In this document: positions 1-6,920 of the stretch, one piece after another
Position numbering within the stretch: position 1 is the first letter of the stretch
How the letters are laid out: the number at the start of each line of letters is the position of its first letter
DNA from: Verrucomicrobiota bacterium
GTDB lineage: Bacteria; Verrucomicrobiota; Verrucomicrobiia; Opitutales; Coraliomargaritaceae
Assembly (NCBI GenBank): GCA_027620575.1
Contig: JAQCDT010000028.1
Span: 1 to 10,846 of the forward strand
Reading direction: 5' to 3'
DNA: 10,846 bases
Position numbers and translations under genes: made by a program
Notes under the pieces: generated by a model
Seen by the model: only the letters and a program-made list of their open reading frames with translations
The model's database searches: none
Told to the model about the DNA's origin: nothing

Positions 1-80
1 CCCGAATCCAATTTTTACTCTCGTACCCTATTCCAAATAGAAACCTTGCAAGACTAACTCCCAAGGCTCAATACCAATAA
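1..80. other. Left-edge sequence upstream of the flavoprotein gene
   Basis: This is short, AT-leaning sequence before the first gene. Two plus-strand frames are open from the window edge. One closes with TAA at 55-57 and the other with TAA at 78-80, immediately before the ATG at 81. Either could be the tail of an upstream gene, but about 18 to 25 codons are too few to identify a protein. A TTGCAA at 46-51 has no convincing -10 partner. No hairpin or RNA gene is visible. Confidence 0.3.
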
Positions 81-1316
81 ATGCCAAAGAAAGAACCAAA
101 GAAATTCGCTATTATTGGAGGCGGTGCCGCTGGATTTTTTTCTGCACTCACTCTTTCAGAACGAGATCCAACTGCCGAAATACACCTCTTTGAAAAACGG
201 AATCAATGGCTTTCAAAAGTAAAAATCTCAGGAGGCGGTCGATGCAATGTGACACATCAATGTTTTGACCCCAAAACACTTTCTGAAAAATACCCTAGAG
301 GATCTAAAGAACTTCGAGCTGCTTTTCACACCTGGCAACCTCAAGATACGATTGACTGGTTTGCTCAAAGACAGGTGCAACTCAAAGCAGAAGCAGATGG
401 CCGAATGTTCCCCACGACTGATGACTCACAAACCATTATTAATTGCTTTCTTCAAGAAGCCCATAAAGCCAAAATTAAACTGAAAAAAGGTCATGGCATT
501 GATGCGATAAGCCTCGCTTCCGATGGAAGCTTTCTCCTTAAAATCAATGGTGAAAAAGAAGTATCTTACCATGCTGTCTGCCTAGCTTTAGGCTCTCTGA
601 AATCTAGCTCATTAGAACATTCTATTCGAAAATTCGGTCATTCAATTGAATCTCTCGCTCCCTCATTATTTGCCTTCAATGTCAATGACAGCCGTACTTA
701 TGGCCTCTCTGGTCTATCCGTTCCAAATGCTCAGGTATGGGTCGACTCACCTAAAGAATCACAAACGGGCCCTTTACTCATAACCCATCGTGGCATGAGC
801 GGACCCGCTATTTTGAAACTCTCAGCTTGGGAAGCAAGAAAGCTTCAGGAAAAAAACTACCATTTTGATTTTTCAATCAACTGGCTAGCACACATGCCTA
901 AAAATTCCATCATAGAAGCATTGGAAAAACAACGAATAGAAAACGGTAAACGAACCTTAAAAAATACCGTACTTTTCGACTTTCCTCGGAGACTTTGGGA
1001 ATCACTTCTTGATTATGCCAATATTTCGCCAGATACCACTTGGTCTCAACTTTCTAAAAATAATTCAGAAACATTGGTACAAGAACTGACTCAAGGACTC
1101 TATCAAGCACAAGGCAAGACGACCAATAAAGATGAATTTGTGACCTGTGGAGGCGTGAAACGTCGAGAAATAAACTTCAAAAGAATGGAAAGTAAATTGG
1201 TGCCTAATTTACACTTTGCGGGTGAATGCATTGACCTAGACGGCATCACCGGTGGATTCAATTTTCAAGCTGCATGGACAACTGGACGCATTGCTGGCAT
1301 GGCGATGGCGGAATAA
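81..1316 (+). CDS. NAD(P)/FAD-dependent oxidoreductase, HI0933/BaiN (YhiN) family
   Basis: This is a predicted cytosolic flavoprotein of 411 residues, close to the family's usual length of about 400. The N-terminus carries a Rossmann dinucleotide-binding loop (IIGGGAAG, residues 11-18) ending in an acidic strand (HLFEK, 35-39). It is followed by the family signature KISGGGRCNVTH (48-59) and the GRMFPTTDDS segment (107-116). A mid-protein THRGMSGPAIL block (235-245) and FVTCGGVKRREI (353-364) are also typical. The C-terminal FAD-contact motif is AGECIDLDGITGGFNFQ (380-396). Members are often annotated as BaiN after a gut bile-acid flavoprotein, but the substrate of most homologues is unknown, so no bile-acid role should be assumed. 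The ATG at 81 puts the Rossmann fold at the usual distance from the N-terminus. No Shine-Dalgarno is present. It is followed on the same strand by the orphan gene at 1407. Confidence 0.93.
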   Translation: MPKKEPKKFAIIGGGAAGFFSALTLSERDPTAEIHLFEKRNQWLSKVKISGGGRCNVTHQCFDPKTLSEKYPRGSKELRAAFHTWQPQDTIDWFAQRQVQLKAEADGRMFPTTDDSQTIINCFLQEAHKAKIKLKKGHGIDAISLASDGSFLLKINGEKEVSYHAVCLALGSLKSSSLEHSIRKFGHSIESLAPSLFAFNVNDSRTYGLSGLSVPNAQVWVDSPKESQTGPLLITHRGMSGPAILKLSAWEARKLQEKNYHFDFSINWLAHMPKNSIIEALEKQRIENGKRTLKNTVLFDFPRRLWESLLDYANISPDTTWSQLSKNNSETLVQELTQGLYQAQGKTTNKDEFVTCGGVKRREINFKRMESKLVPNLHFAGECIDLDGITGGFNFQAAWTTGRIAGMAMAE

Positions 1317-1372
1317 ATTTCTGCCCTGTTATTCAAAATGCCTAGCAACTTAAATAAAAATGTGTTCAGCGA

Positions 1373-1401
1373 TTGAGTTTTACCCACAAGCTTTTTATCT
1401 A
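1373..1401 (+). promoter_or_regulatory. Candidate weak sigma-70-like promoter
   Basis: TTGAGT (1373-1378) and TATCTA (1396-1401) are separated by 17 bases. The -35 matches consensus at 4 of 6 bases and the -10 at 3 of 6, so the call is weak. If real, transcription would start at about 1407-1409, on or next to the ATG at 1407, giving a leaderless or nearly leaderless mRNA. Confidence 0.22.
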
Positions 1402-1406
1402 TCCTC

Positions 1407-1631
1407 ATGGCCGATTCCAAATCCAGTGAAACAAATCACCAACATTTTTTTGTAACAACAACCGATTGCGGAATCCAAGCATCCTTTTCCAATGCACAAG
1501 GCAGAAAGAATTATCTGATTCCCAAAGCTAAGCCAATGAAAGAAGAAGCCCCCTTAGCCGTTGAATCATTTTCCATAACTCCCGAACAATACCATACCTT
1601 GATGGATCGGATAAATGGACTTTATGACTAA
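1407..1631 (+). CDS. Small hypothetical protein (74 aa)
   Basis: I do not recognise this protein. It is 74 residues, soluble-looking, with no signal peptide or membrane segment and a single cysteine (C21). The N-terminus is polar (Ser/Asn/His-rich). The middle has a basic stretch followed by acidic residues (around 33-50). The C-terminal part (SITPEQYHTLMDRINGLYD) looks like an amphipathic helix. It lies alone between the flavoprotein gene 90 bases upstream and the convergent TPR gene, whose stop is 16 bases downstream. Its ATG has no Shine-Dalgarno and is preceded by a pyrimidine-rich stretch, like several other starts here. Coding is plausible because the frame fills an otherwise empty gap and its composition resembles its neighbours, but no family supports it. 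Confidence 0.55.
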   Translation: MADSKSSETNHQHFFVTTTDCGIQASFSNAQGRKNYLIPKAKPMKEEAPLAVESFSITPEQYHTLMDRINGLYD

Positions 1632-1640
1632 AAACTAGTG

Positions 1641-1658
1641 TTAGGACTTAGGACTTAG
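1641..1658. repeat. Tandem heptamer TTAGGAC, about 2.6 copies
   Basis: Two full copies of TTAGGAC (1641-1647, 1648-1654) are followed by a partial TTAG (1655-1658). The stop codon of the minus-strand TPR gene (1648-1650) falls inside it. Because each unit supplies the same TCC-TAA context, gain or loss of one unit would leave the stop and the last residues unchanged. Confidence 0.8.
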
Positions 1659-3039
1659 AGTAGAAGTCATCAATCTTTTGGGAAACATCACGGTAACCGA
1701 TATCGATTCCATACAATGCCTTGTACTCTGCCATTGCTTTTTCTGAATCGCCTTGTGATTCGTAGCAACGACCCAAGTCATAAATAACTTCCTTTTTAAG
1801 TTCAGTCACACCAGAAATTTCTGATTTTGCTAAGGTTAACTGCTCGGCAGCAAGATCATAAAACTTCTTCTCCATGTAGGATTGGCCAAGCAAAACTAAG
1901 GCTTTCACACGAACCTTTGGCGCTCTCAATGCTAGCTGTAATTCCTTAATCGCTCCATCGACATTGCCCTGTTGTTTATAAAGTTCGCCTAAGTCATAAC
2001 GGTAGCTAAATTCATTAGGATAACGCTGCACTAAGCTTTCTGCCTGGGTTAAACGGAAATCGTACTCTTCTTTTTGAAGCTTTTCCAATTCCGCCTGTAT
2101 TGCTGTGTCTTCTGGATTTGCTTCAAGTTGTTCCTCAACGGCCGCAATTTGCTTAGACATTTTCTCACGAGTCAACGTCACCATCAAGGCTTCAAGATTC
2201 ACATCAGCTTTACCTGCATCAAGCAAGCGAGCTTTTGACAGCCATTCTAAGGCGTTATCGAACTCCTCAAGCTTGCGATAGTAATTCACAAGGTCTTTCA
2301 AAACGTTAATGTTTTCTGGTTGAGCCTCAGCTTTCTTCAAGGCCTCTTCAATCAGTGAACGAAGACCTTCTTCACCAGTTTGAGCTCGGCTAGACTGCTC
2401 AAGTCTTTGTGCCTCATCTTCATCCTTAAGTTTGTCTCTAAAGCTTTTCTCTTCTTCCCATTTACCTTTATCAACTGTTTGTTGAACTGATGCCTTCTTG
2501 ATAAGGTCTTGTGCCTCATCGTCAGTAGGATTATTTTTTAGAATGATATCACCAACCGCAATTGCTTTCTCTGCTTGCTTTGCCGCAATGTATTCACGGA
2601 TCAACTGTTTTCCGTTAACCGCATTTGTTTGGTCTAAATTAAATAAATATTCGTAGCCCAAAAGTGCTGTATCAACGAGTCCCAGTTCCTTGGCTGCTAA
2701 GGCAACGGTTTTATGTGCCGTGGTATTTGAAAAATCGGCATCGATTTGATCTTCTGCAGTCTGTAAAGCTTGCTCTGGATTTTTTTGAATCGCTGACTCA
2801 TTCACACGCCCATAAGAAAGTTTAGCAAATATTCCAGCCAATCCACTCTTCTTTGTGACCGCCATCCGACTCTGTGCCTTTCTAAGCATCTGTCTAGCTT
2901 CTGCACAATAGGGATTTGCCTTTACAATATTGGATAAAATACTCGCTGCATAAAACGGCTCTACCTTAATCAAATCGCTGGCTTTGGAAACGTACTTTTG
3001 TACACGAGACTCTAGTTCTTTTACTGGGATTTCTTTCAT
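1648..3039 (-). CDS. Cytosolic tetratricopeptide-repeat protein
   Basis: This is a 463-residue TPR protein of unknown specific role. There is no signal peptide or membrane helix, so it probably acts in the cytoplasm as a protein-interaction scaffold. Helical repeats cover most of its length. An N-terminal set (about 15-60 and 85-185) is separated by a highly charged, coiled-coil-like linker (about 190-240) from a central repeat (243-275). A second charged helix (285-330) follows. The clearest TPR units are at 344-377 (FSYRYDLGELYKQQGNVDGA), 378-411 and 416-449 (VIYDLGRCYESQGDSEKAMA). A short glycine-containing segment (65-78) interrupts the N-terminal helices. It lies 37 bases after glmM on the same strand and is probably co-transcribed with glmM and trpD. 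The ATG has no Shine-Dalgarno. The repeat architecture is secure, but the partner and pathway are unknown. Confidence 0.88.
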   Translation of the reverse strand: MKEIPVKELESRVQKYVSKASDLIKVEPFYAASILSNIVKANPYCAEARQMLRKAQSRMAVTKKSGLAGIFAKLSYGRVNESAIQKNPEQALQTAEDQIDADFSNTTAHKTVALAAKELGLVDTALLGYEYLFNLDQTNAVNGKQLIREYIAAKQAEKAIAVGDIILKNNPTDDEAQDLIKKASVQQTVDKGKWEEEKSFRDKLKDEDEAQRLEQSSRAQTGEEGLRSLIEEALKKAEAQPENINVLKDLVNYYRKLEEFDNALEWLSKARLLDAGKADVNLEALMVTLTREKMSKQIAAVEEQLEANPEDTAIQAELEKLQKEEYDFRLTQAESLVQRYPNEFSYRYDLGELYKQQGNVDGAIKELQLALRAPKVRVKALVLLGQSYMEKKFYDLAAEQLTLAKSEISGVTELKKEVIYDLGRCYESQGDSEKAMAEYKALYGIDIGYRDVSQKIDDFYSKS

Positions 3040-3076
3040 AAAAATGGTTGAGATGAAATAGAATAAGCGTACTAGA

Positions 3077-4429
3077 TTAGAGAACCCTTAGCCCATTGCA
3101 AGCCTCAGTTACAATAATTTGCATAACTTTTTTTGCCATTTCTGCTGTTTTTGCTTCTACAAGGATTCGTAATTTCGACTCAGTGCCTGAATATCTAAGC
3201 AAGATTCGCCCTTCACCTGAGAGCAATGTCTTAGCTTCTATCAATGCAGATTGCAATCCAGTGAGCTCCTCTAATGGTGTTTTTTCAACGACCTGTAAAT
3301 TTTTTGTCTCTTGAGGAAACAAATGAATTCCACCGCTCAACTCAGATAAAGGCTTATTTGCCGATTTGAGCATTCTTAACAACTGTACAGCGGCAAGCAA
3401 ACCATCTCCAGTTGGACATACATCAGTGAATAAAATATGCCCTGAAGATTCTCCACCTAAATTAGATCCAATCGCACGCATCTTTTCGGCCACATTTCGA
3501 TCACCCACATCCACTCGCTCAACTCGTCCGCCCGCTTCCTTAACCGCAAAATCTAGGCCCAAATTACTCTGCACTGTGACCACCAAAGTATCACCCCCCA
3601 AGGCACCATATTTTAAAGCATCTAAGGCATACATCCCCAGTAACACATCTCCAGGGAGTATTGATCCCTTTTCGTCACAGACCACTAAACGATCCCCATC
3701 CCCATCATGCGCTAAACCAATATCTGCGCCTGCTTCTCTAACTGCTTCAGATAGCGAATTAGGACATTCGCTGCCCACGCCTTCATTGATATTCGAGCCA
3801 TTTGGATCAACACCCATTAGCACTAAATCTGCACCGAGTGCCTTTAAAATAGCGGGTGAAGTCTTAAAGGTAGCTCCATTGGCACAATCTAACACGATCC
3901 GCATACCAGATAAAGCCGATTCCTTGAGCAATCCATTAAACGCCTCCCCATAGAAATCATGATCCACATAATCAGGTTCGCTTATTTCATCCGCTTGATA
4001 GTGCTCATCAATGGAATCTACTAAGGCTTCGATCTTCCCTTCGATTGAACAGCTGAACTTCTCTCCCTTTTCATTAAATAGTTTTATTCCATTATCTGAA
4101 GATGGGTTATGCGAAGCCGTCAAAGCAATCCCTAGTGATGCTTTATGCTTCAAAACACCTAACGCCACCGCCGGCGTTGGAACAACACCCAAGAAAATGA
4201 CAGACATTCCACTTGCTTCAAATCCTTTGCGCATCGCACCCTCCAGTGTGCCACCACTGGCTCGGGTATCTCGACCAATAATAATTGGAGCGATTTGCTC
4301 ATCAGATTCATCCGTGTTTGCTTGCAAAAACTTGGCTAAAGCAAGTGACAAGCGATAGGCAAAAGCATCTGTCATTGGAAAGTCTCCAAAACGACCACGA
4401 ATGCCATCTGTACCAAAATATTTCCCCAT
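3077..4429 (-). CDS. glmM: Phosphoglucosamine mutase
   Basis: GlmM interconverts glucosamine-6-phosphate and glucosamine-1-phosphate in the cytosol, the step before GlmU makes UDP-GlcNAc for peptidoglycan and lipid A. At 450 residues it has the normal length. It begins with the diagnostic KYFGTDGIRG (3-12). The catalytic phosphoserine loop is TASHNP (104-109, S106), the metal-binding loop is DGDGDR (242-247), the sugar-binding loop is GGESSGH (325-331), and the C-terminal phosphate-binding loop is RYSGTES (412-418). The GlmM-type N-terminus and overall length favour GlmM over the ManB/Pgm relatives. It sits 44 bases downstream of trpD and 37 bases upstream of the TPR gene, all on the minus strand. 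No Shine-Dalgarno precedes its ATG, although AAAGGA occurs just after the trpD stop, too far upstream to position the ribosome. Confidence 0.97.
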   Translation of the reverse strand: MGKYFGTDGIRGRFGDFPMTDAFAYRLSLALAKFLQANTDESDEQIAPIIIGRDTRASGGTLEGAMRKGFEASGMSVIFLGVVPTPAVALGVLKHKASLGIALTASHNPSSDNGIKLFNEKGEKFSCSIEGKIEALVDSIDEHYQADEISEPDYVDHDFYGEAFNGLLKESALSGMRIVLDCANGATFKTSPAILKALGADLVLMGVDPNGSNINEGVGSECPNSLSEAVREAGADIGLAHDGDGDRLVVCDEKGSILPGDVLLGMYALDALKYGALGGDTLVVTVQSNLGLDFAVKEAGGRVERVDVGDRNVAEKMRAIGSNLGGESSGHILFTDVCPTGDGLLAAVQLLRMLKSANKPLSELSGGIHLFPQETKNLQVVEKTPLEELTGLQSALIEAKTLLSGEGRILLRYSGTESKLRILVEAKTAEMAKKVMQIIVTEACNGLRVL

Positions 4430-4473
4430 ATACCAAAAACTAAATCATCAATCTTTTACTGGCTCGGTATCCT

Positions 4474-5532
4474 TTAGACCTCAGAATAAAATGCTTTGAC
4501 CTGATTCAACCACTCCAATAGGCGTCCCTCTTCAACAACGTTTTTTGCTAAACGAACACCCTCACTTAAAGAACTGACTTTACCAACAGACAAAAGACCT
4601 GCGGCAACATTTAAATAAATACTATCCCGTAAACCCTGCTTAATTTGAGATGTATCATTATTCGCAAAATCGAACAAAATGGCTAGATTCTCATCGACGG
4701 AACCGCCTTTTAGGTCTTCTGCATCACACTCAGCTAATCCAGTGGCGGCTAAATCCAAAGCCCCTGAATAATCCGACAAAGCACCAAAACCTTTATGATA
4801 ATTCTCACCTGCACAACTCAACTCATCTAATGCGGACCCGGTTACAGGCACACCATGAACGATCAATCCACCTTTCAAGTCCAAAGCATTCATCGCCTCT
4901 GCAATAGGATCGACCCATGATTGAGAATAAACTCCCATTAATTGATGTTTCGGCTGTGCCGGATTGATCATCGGACCCAATAAATTAAAAATGGTTTTTT
5001 GCCCCTCAGCTGCTAATGCTTTTCTAGCGGGCATTATCGCTTTAAACACAGGATGAAAAGCCGGTGCGAAGAAAAAAGTAAAATTCAAAGATTCTAATGC
5101 TCGACGGTGTATTGGCAAATCCACCATCAATTGGATTCCAAGCGCTTCCATTAAATCTGCACTTCCACATTTTGATGTAATCGAACGATTTCCATGTTTC
5201 AAAACAGGGACACCTGCCGCCGCTAAAATAAAGCCGACTGTCGTTGAAATGTTAAAGGTACCAAAACCATCACCTCCTGTTCCACAGACGTCTATACCCC
5301 GCTCCGCAAAATCAGACACCTCTGGATCAACCGCCAATTTACGAAAGACCGAAGCAAATGCAGATACCTCTTCTGCGGTCTCTCCTTTAATCGCTAAAGC
5401 TTTTAAAAAATTTATCTTTTCTTCATCTGAAATTGAATCATAACCTAATAATTCAGCCGATTTTTCTGCTTCCTCTCTTGGTAAACTTAGACCTTTCTTC
5501 AGTTTTTCTGTACTTTCCAATAAATTTTCCAC
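4474..5532 (-). CDS. trpD: Anthranilate phosphoribosyltransferase
   Basis: TrpD transfers the phosphoribosyl group of PRPP to anthranilate, the second step of tryptophan synthesis, in the cytosol. The 352-residue length is normal. The PRPP-binding loop CGTGGDG (83-89), NIST (94-97), KHGNR (112-116) and the SKCGSADL segment (120-127) are all intact, as is FNLLGPMINP (182-191). The conserved acidic pair is present as LDELS (235-239), but it is preceded by a slightly longer loop (VPVTGSA) than the usual glycine-rich turn. The helix LRDSIYLNVAAGL (301-313) is typical. The best start is a GTG at 5530-5532: no ATG or other start codon lies between it and the in-frame upstream stop at 5569-5571. No Shine-Dalgarno is seen. 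No other trp gene is in the window, so it is separated from a classical trp operon here. It is the first gene of the trpD-glmM-TPR run and diverges from uppP. Confidence 0.96.
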   Translation of the reverse strand: MENLLESTEKLKKGLSLPREEAEKSAELLGYDSISDEEKINFLKALAIKGETAEEVSAFASVFRKLAVDPEVSDFAERGIDVCGTGGDGFGTFNISTTVGFILAAAGVPVLKHGNRSITSKCGSADLMEALGIQLMVDLPIHRRALESLNFTFFFAPAFHPVFKAIMPARKALAAEGQKTIFNLLGPMINPAQPKHQLMGVYSQSWVDPIAEAMNALDLKGGLIVHGVPVTGSALDELSCAGENYHKGFGALSDYSGALDLAATGLAECDAEDLKGGSVDENLAILFDFANNDTSQIKQGLRDSIYLNVAAGLLSVGKVSSLSEGVRLAKNVVEEGRLLEWLNQVKAFYSEV

Positions 5533-5574
5533 ACTACTATTGGAGAGATGCCCAAAAAAACGACAAGCTCAAAA

Positions 5575-5604
5575 TTGATGACACTTACTAAAATCAGACA
5601 TAAT
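5575..5604 (+). promoter_or_regulatory. Candidate sigma-70-like promoter for uppP
   Basis: In the 92-base divergent gap between trpD and uppP, TTGATG (5575-5580, 4 of 6) and CATAAT (5599-5604, 5 of 6) are 18 bases apart. Initiation would fall near 5611, giving a leader of about 14 bases to the ATG at 5625 or 32 bases to the ATG at 5643. I could not find an equally good promoter for trpD on the other strand. No tryptophan-rich leader peptide or attenuator hairpin is visible. Confidence 0.4.
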
Positions 5605-5624
5605 ACATCCGCTCTATTAATACT

Positions 5625-6644
5625 ATGTATCCATCTGTTCTTATGAAAAACGTTTCTCGATTAGTTATATTTATCATCATGCTTTCTCTTTGTGGAGCAA
5701 CACCTGCTTTTGCTGAAAGCGACTCAGTTGCAGTTCTAGAAAATAGCGAGCAAGTTCTGCAAAAGGACGATCAAGCTAAGCATCTCGATTATATTGACTG
5801 CATCATCCTTGGTCTTGTTGAAGGTATCACGGAGTATTTACCAATTTCATCCACTGGGCATTTACTGATCAGCAATGAGCTACTGGGGCTTAATACAGAT
5901 CAACCCATCAGTGACGAATATAGTTTAAAAGAAGCCGCATTCGCTTACATTATTATAATACAAGCAGGTGCGATACTTGCCGTTCTCTATTTATATTGGA
6001 AAACCATACTTGATATCCTCTTGGGTTTCCTTGGTAAAAATCCTAAAGGGCGAAAGCTCGGCCTCCTTTTGATCACCGCGTTTATACCGGCCGCCGTGAT
6101 TGGTCTCGCCCTCAATGATTGGATAGAACAACAATTAGGCGATAACCTCATAGCGATTGCACTCGCTTTATTTCTTGGCGGAATTCTTATGCTTATCACT
6201 GAAAAAAGACGAAAAAAAGCCCCAGAGACTCACTCCCAACCCAAACTAGAAAATCTTGATGAACTTAATTTCAAACAAGCATTATCTGTGGGATTCGCTC
6301 AATGTCTTGCTTTATGGCCTGGAATGAGTCGCTCCATGGTTACGATAATCGGAGGTTATTGGGTCGGACTTGATCCCAAGAAAGCGGCAGAATTTAGCTT
6401 TTTGTTGGGTTTAATCACTTTATCGGCTGCTTCAGCCTACAAAATACTCACCGATGGCGCTATGCTCACTCAAACAATGGATATCCTTCCCATGCTTATG
6501 GGCATACTAGTCGCTTTCATTTCAGCAATCTATGCCATTCGTTTTCTTGTAAACTGCTTAACTCGTTATGGATTAGCTCCATTCGCTTGGTATCGCATAG
6601 CCCTATCTTTTGTCATTATTATTTTATTTTTACCAAAAATTTAA
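5625..6644 (+). CDS. uppP: Undecaprenyl-diphosphatase with N-terminal signal-peptide-like extension
   Basis: UppP (BacA) is an inner-membrane phosphatase that converts undecaprenyl diphosphate to the monophosphate carrier used for peptidoglycan and other surface polymers. The first motif is LGLVEGITEYLPISSTGH (62-79), in which E66, E70, S76 and H79 match E17, E21, S27 and H30 of E. coli BacA. The second motif is PGMSRS (232-237) with the essential arginine at R236. The usual glycine after SRS is replaced by methionine. Multiple hydrophobic segments follow. At 339 residues it is longer than E. coli BacA (273). Most of the excess is N-terminal: a Sec-like signal sequence (about 7-30, ending AFA-ES) plus a polar linker of about 25 residues. 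The ATG at 5643 (M7) would give a cleaner signal peptide (MKNVSRLV) than the ATG at 5625, so the true start is uncertain. It diverges from trpD and is followed 76 bases later by rpmF. Confidence 0.94.
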   Translation: MYPSVLMKNVSRLVIFIIMLSLCGATPAFAESDSVAVLENSEQVLQKDDQAKHLDYIDCIILGLVEGITEYLPISSTGHLLISNELLGLNTDQPISDEYSLKEAAFAYIIIIQAGAILAVLYLYWKTILDILLGFLGKNPKGRKLGLLLITAFIPAAVIGLALNDWIEQQLGDNLIAIALALFLGGILMLITEKRRKKAPETHSQPKLENLDELNFKQALSVGFAQCLALWPGMSRSMVTIIGGYWVGLDPKKAAEFSFLLGLITLSAASAYKILTDGAMLTQTMDILPMLMGILVAFISAIYAIRFLVNCLTRYGLAPFAWYRIALSFVIIILFLPKI

Positions 6645-6659
6645 TTCGATAAACCAAGC

Positions 6660-6687
6660 TTGACGAACCCTCTACAAACCGTTTTAT
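6660..6687 (+). promoter_or_regulatory. Candidate promoter for the rpmF-plsX-fabH-bamD-lptE run
   Basis: In the 76-base gap after uppP, TTGACG (6660-6665) matches the -35 consensus at 5 of 6 bases. TTTTAT (6682-6687, 4 of 6) lies 16 bases downstream. Initiation would fall at about 6694, leaving an AU-rich leader of roughly 27 bases before the rpmF ATG at 6721. No rho-independent terminator for uppP is visible in this gap. Confidence 0.4.
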
Positions 6688-6720
6688 GTAGCTCTCTTAT
6701 TTATTTAACATTTTCTGATT

Positions 6721-6900
6721 ATGGCACAGCCGAAACGCAAACAGTCTAAACAAAGAAGCCGCAAACGTCGCGGTTCAGTACAATTTAAATTACCGCATCT
6801 CGCTAAAGATCCGCAAGATGGAACTATGCATCGCCCACATTGCGTGAACCCTGCTAATGGCTCGTACAGAGGTCGTCAAGTTTTAGACGTTGAAGTCTAA
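6721..6900 (+). CDS. rpmF: 50S ribosomal protein L32, zinc-free type
   Basis: This 59-residue basic protein is recognised as bL32 of the large ribosomal subunit. The N-terminus is MAQPKRKQSKQRSRKRRG (cf. the AVPKRR..S..R..RR consensus). The C-terminal part has HRPHCVNPANG (37-47) followed by SYRGRQVL (48-55), matching the family's H..C/D.GYY.GR.V pattern. Many L32 proteins carry four zinc-binding cysteines in two CxxC pairs. Here only C41 remains, and the first pair is replaced by KDPQDG, so zinc binding is unlikely. L32 immediately upstream of plsX-fabH is a widely conserved arrangement, which supports both identity and start. The start is preceded by an AU-rich leader with no Shine-Dalgarno. 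The plsX ATG is 20 bases downstream. Confidence 0.95.
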   Translation: MAQPKRKQSKQRSRKRRGSVQFKLPHLAKDPQDGTMHRPHCVNPANGSYRGRQVLDVEV

Positions 6901-6920
6901 TTCATGGCCCTTCTCATCCA

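Noticed and set aside
1317..1406. Rho-independent terminator after the flavoprotein gene
   Set aside because: No GC-rich stem followed by a T-run could be found; the gap is AT-rich without clear dyad symmetry.
3366..3953. 195-codon open frame antisense to glmM
   Set aside because: It lies wholly inside glmM on the opposite strand, is Ser/Pro/Thr-rich with no recognisable domain, and glmM has every family motif. It is a shadow frame.
4011..4358. 115-codon frame antisense to the start of glmM
   Set aside because: It is fully covered by confident glmM coding sequence and its product shows no motif.
5533..5624. Trp attenuator or leader peptide before trpD
   Set aside because: The trpD-sense strand of this gap has no short frame with tandem Trp codons and no terminator/antiterminator hairpins.
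6672..6691. CTACA...TGTAG inverted repeat upstream of rpmF as an operator or terminator
   Set aside because: Only five base pairs match cleanly and the sixth is a mismatch; it overlaps the candidate -10 and could easily arise by chance.
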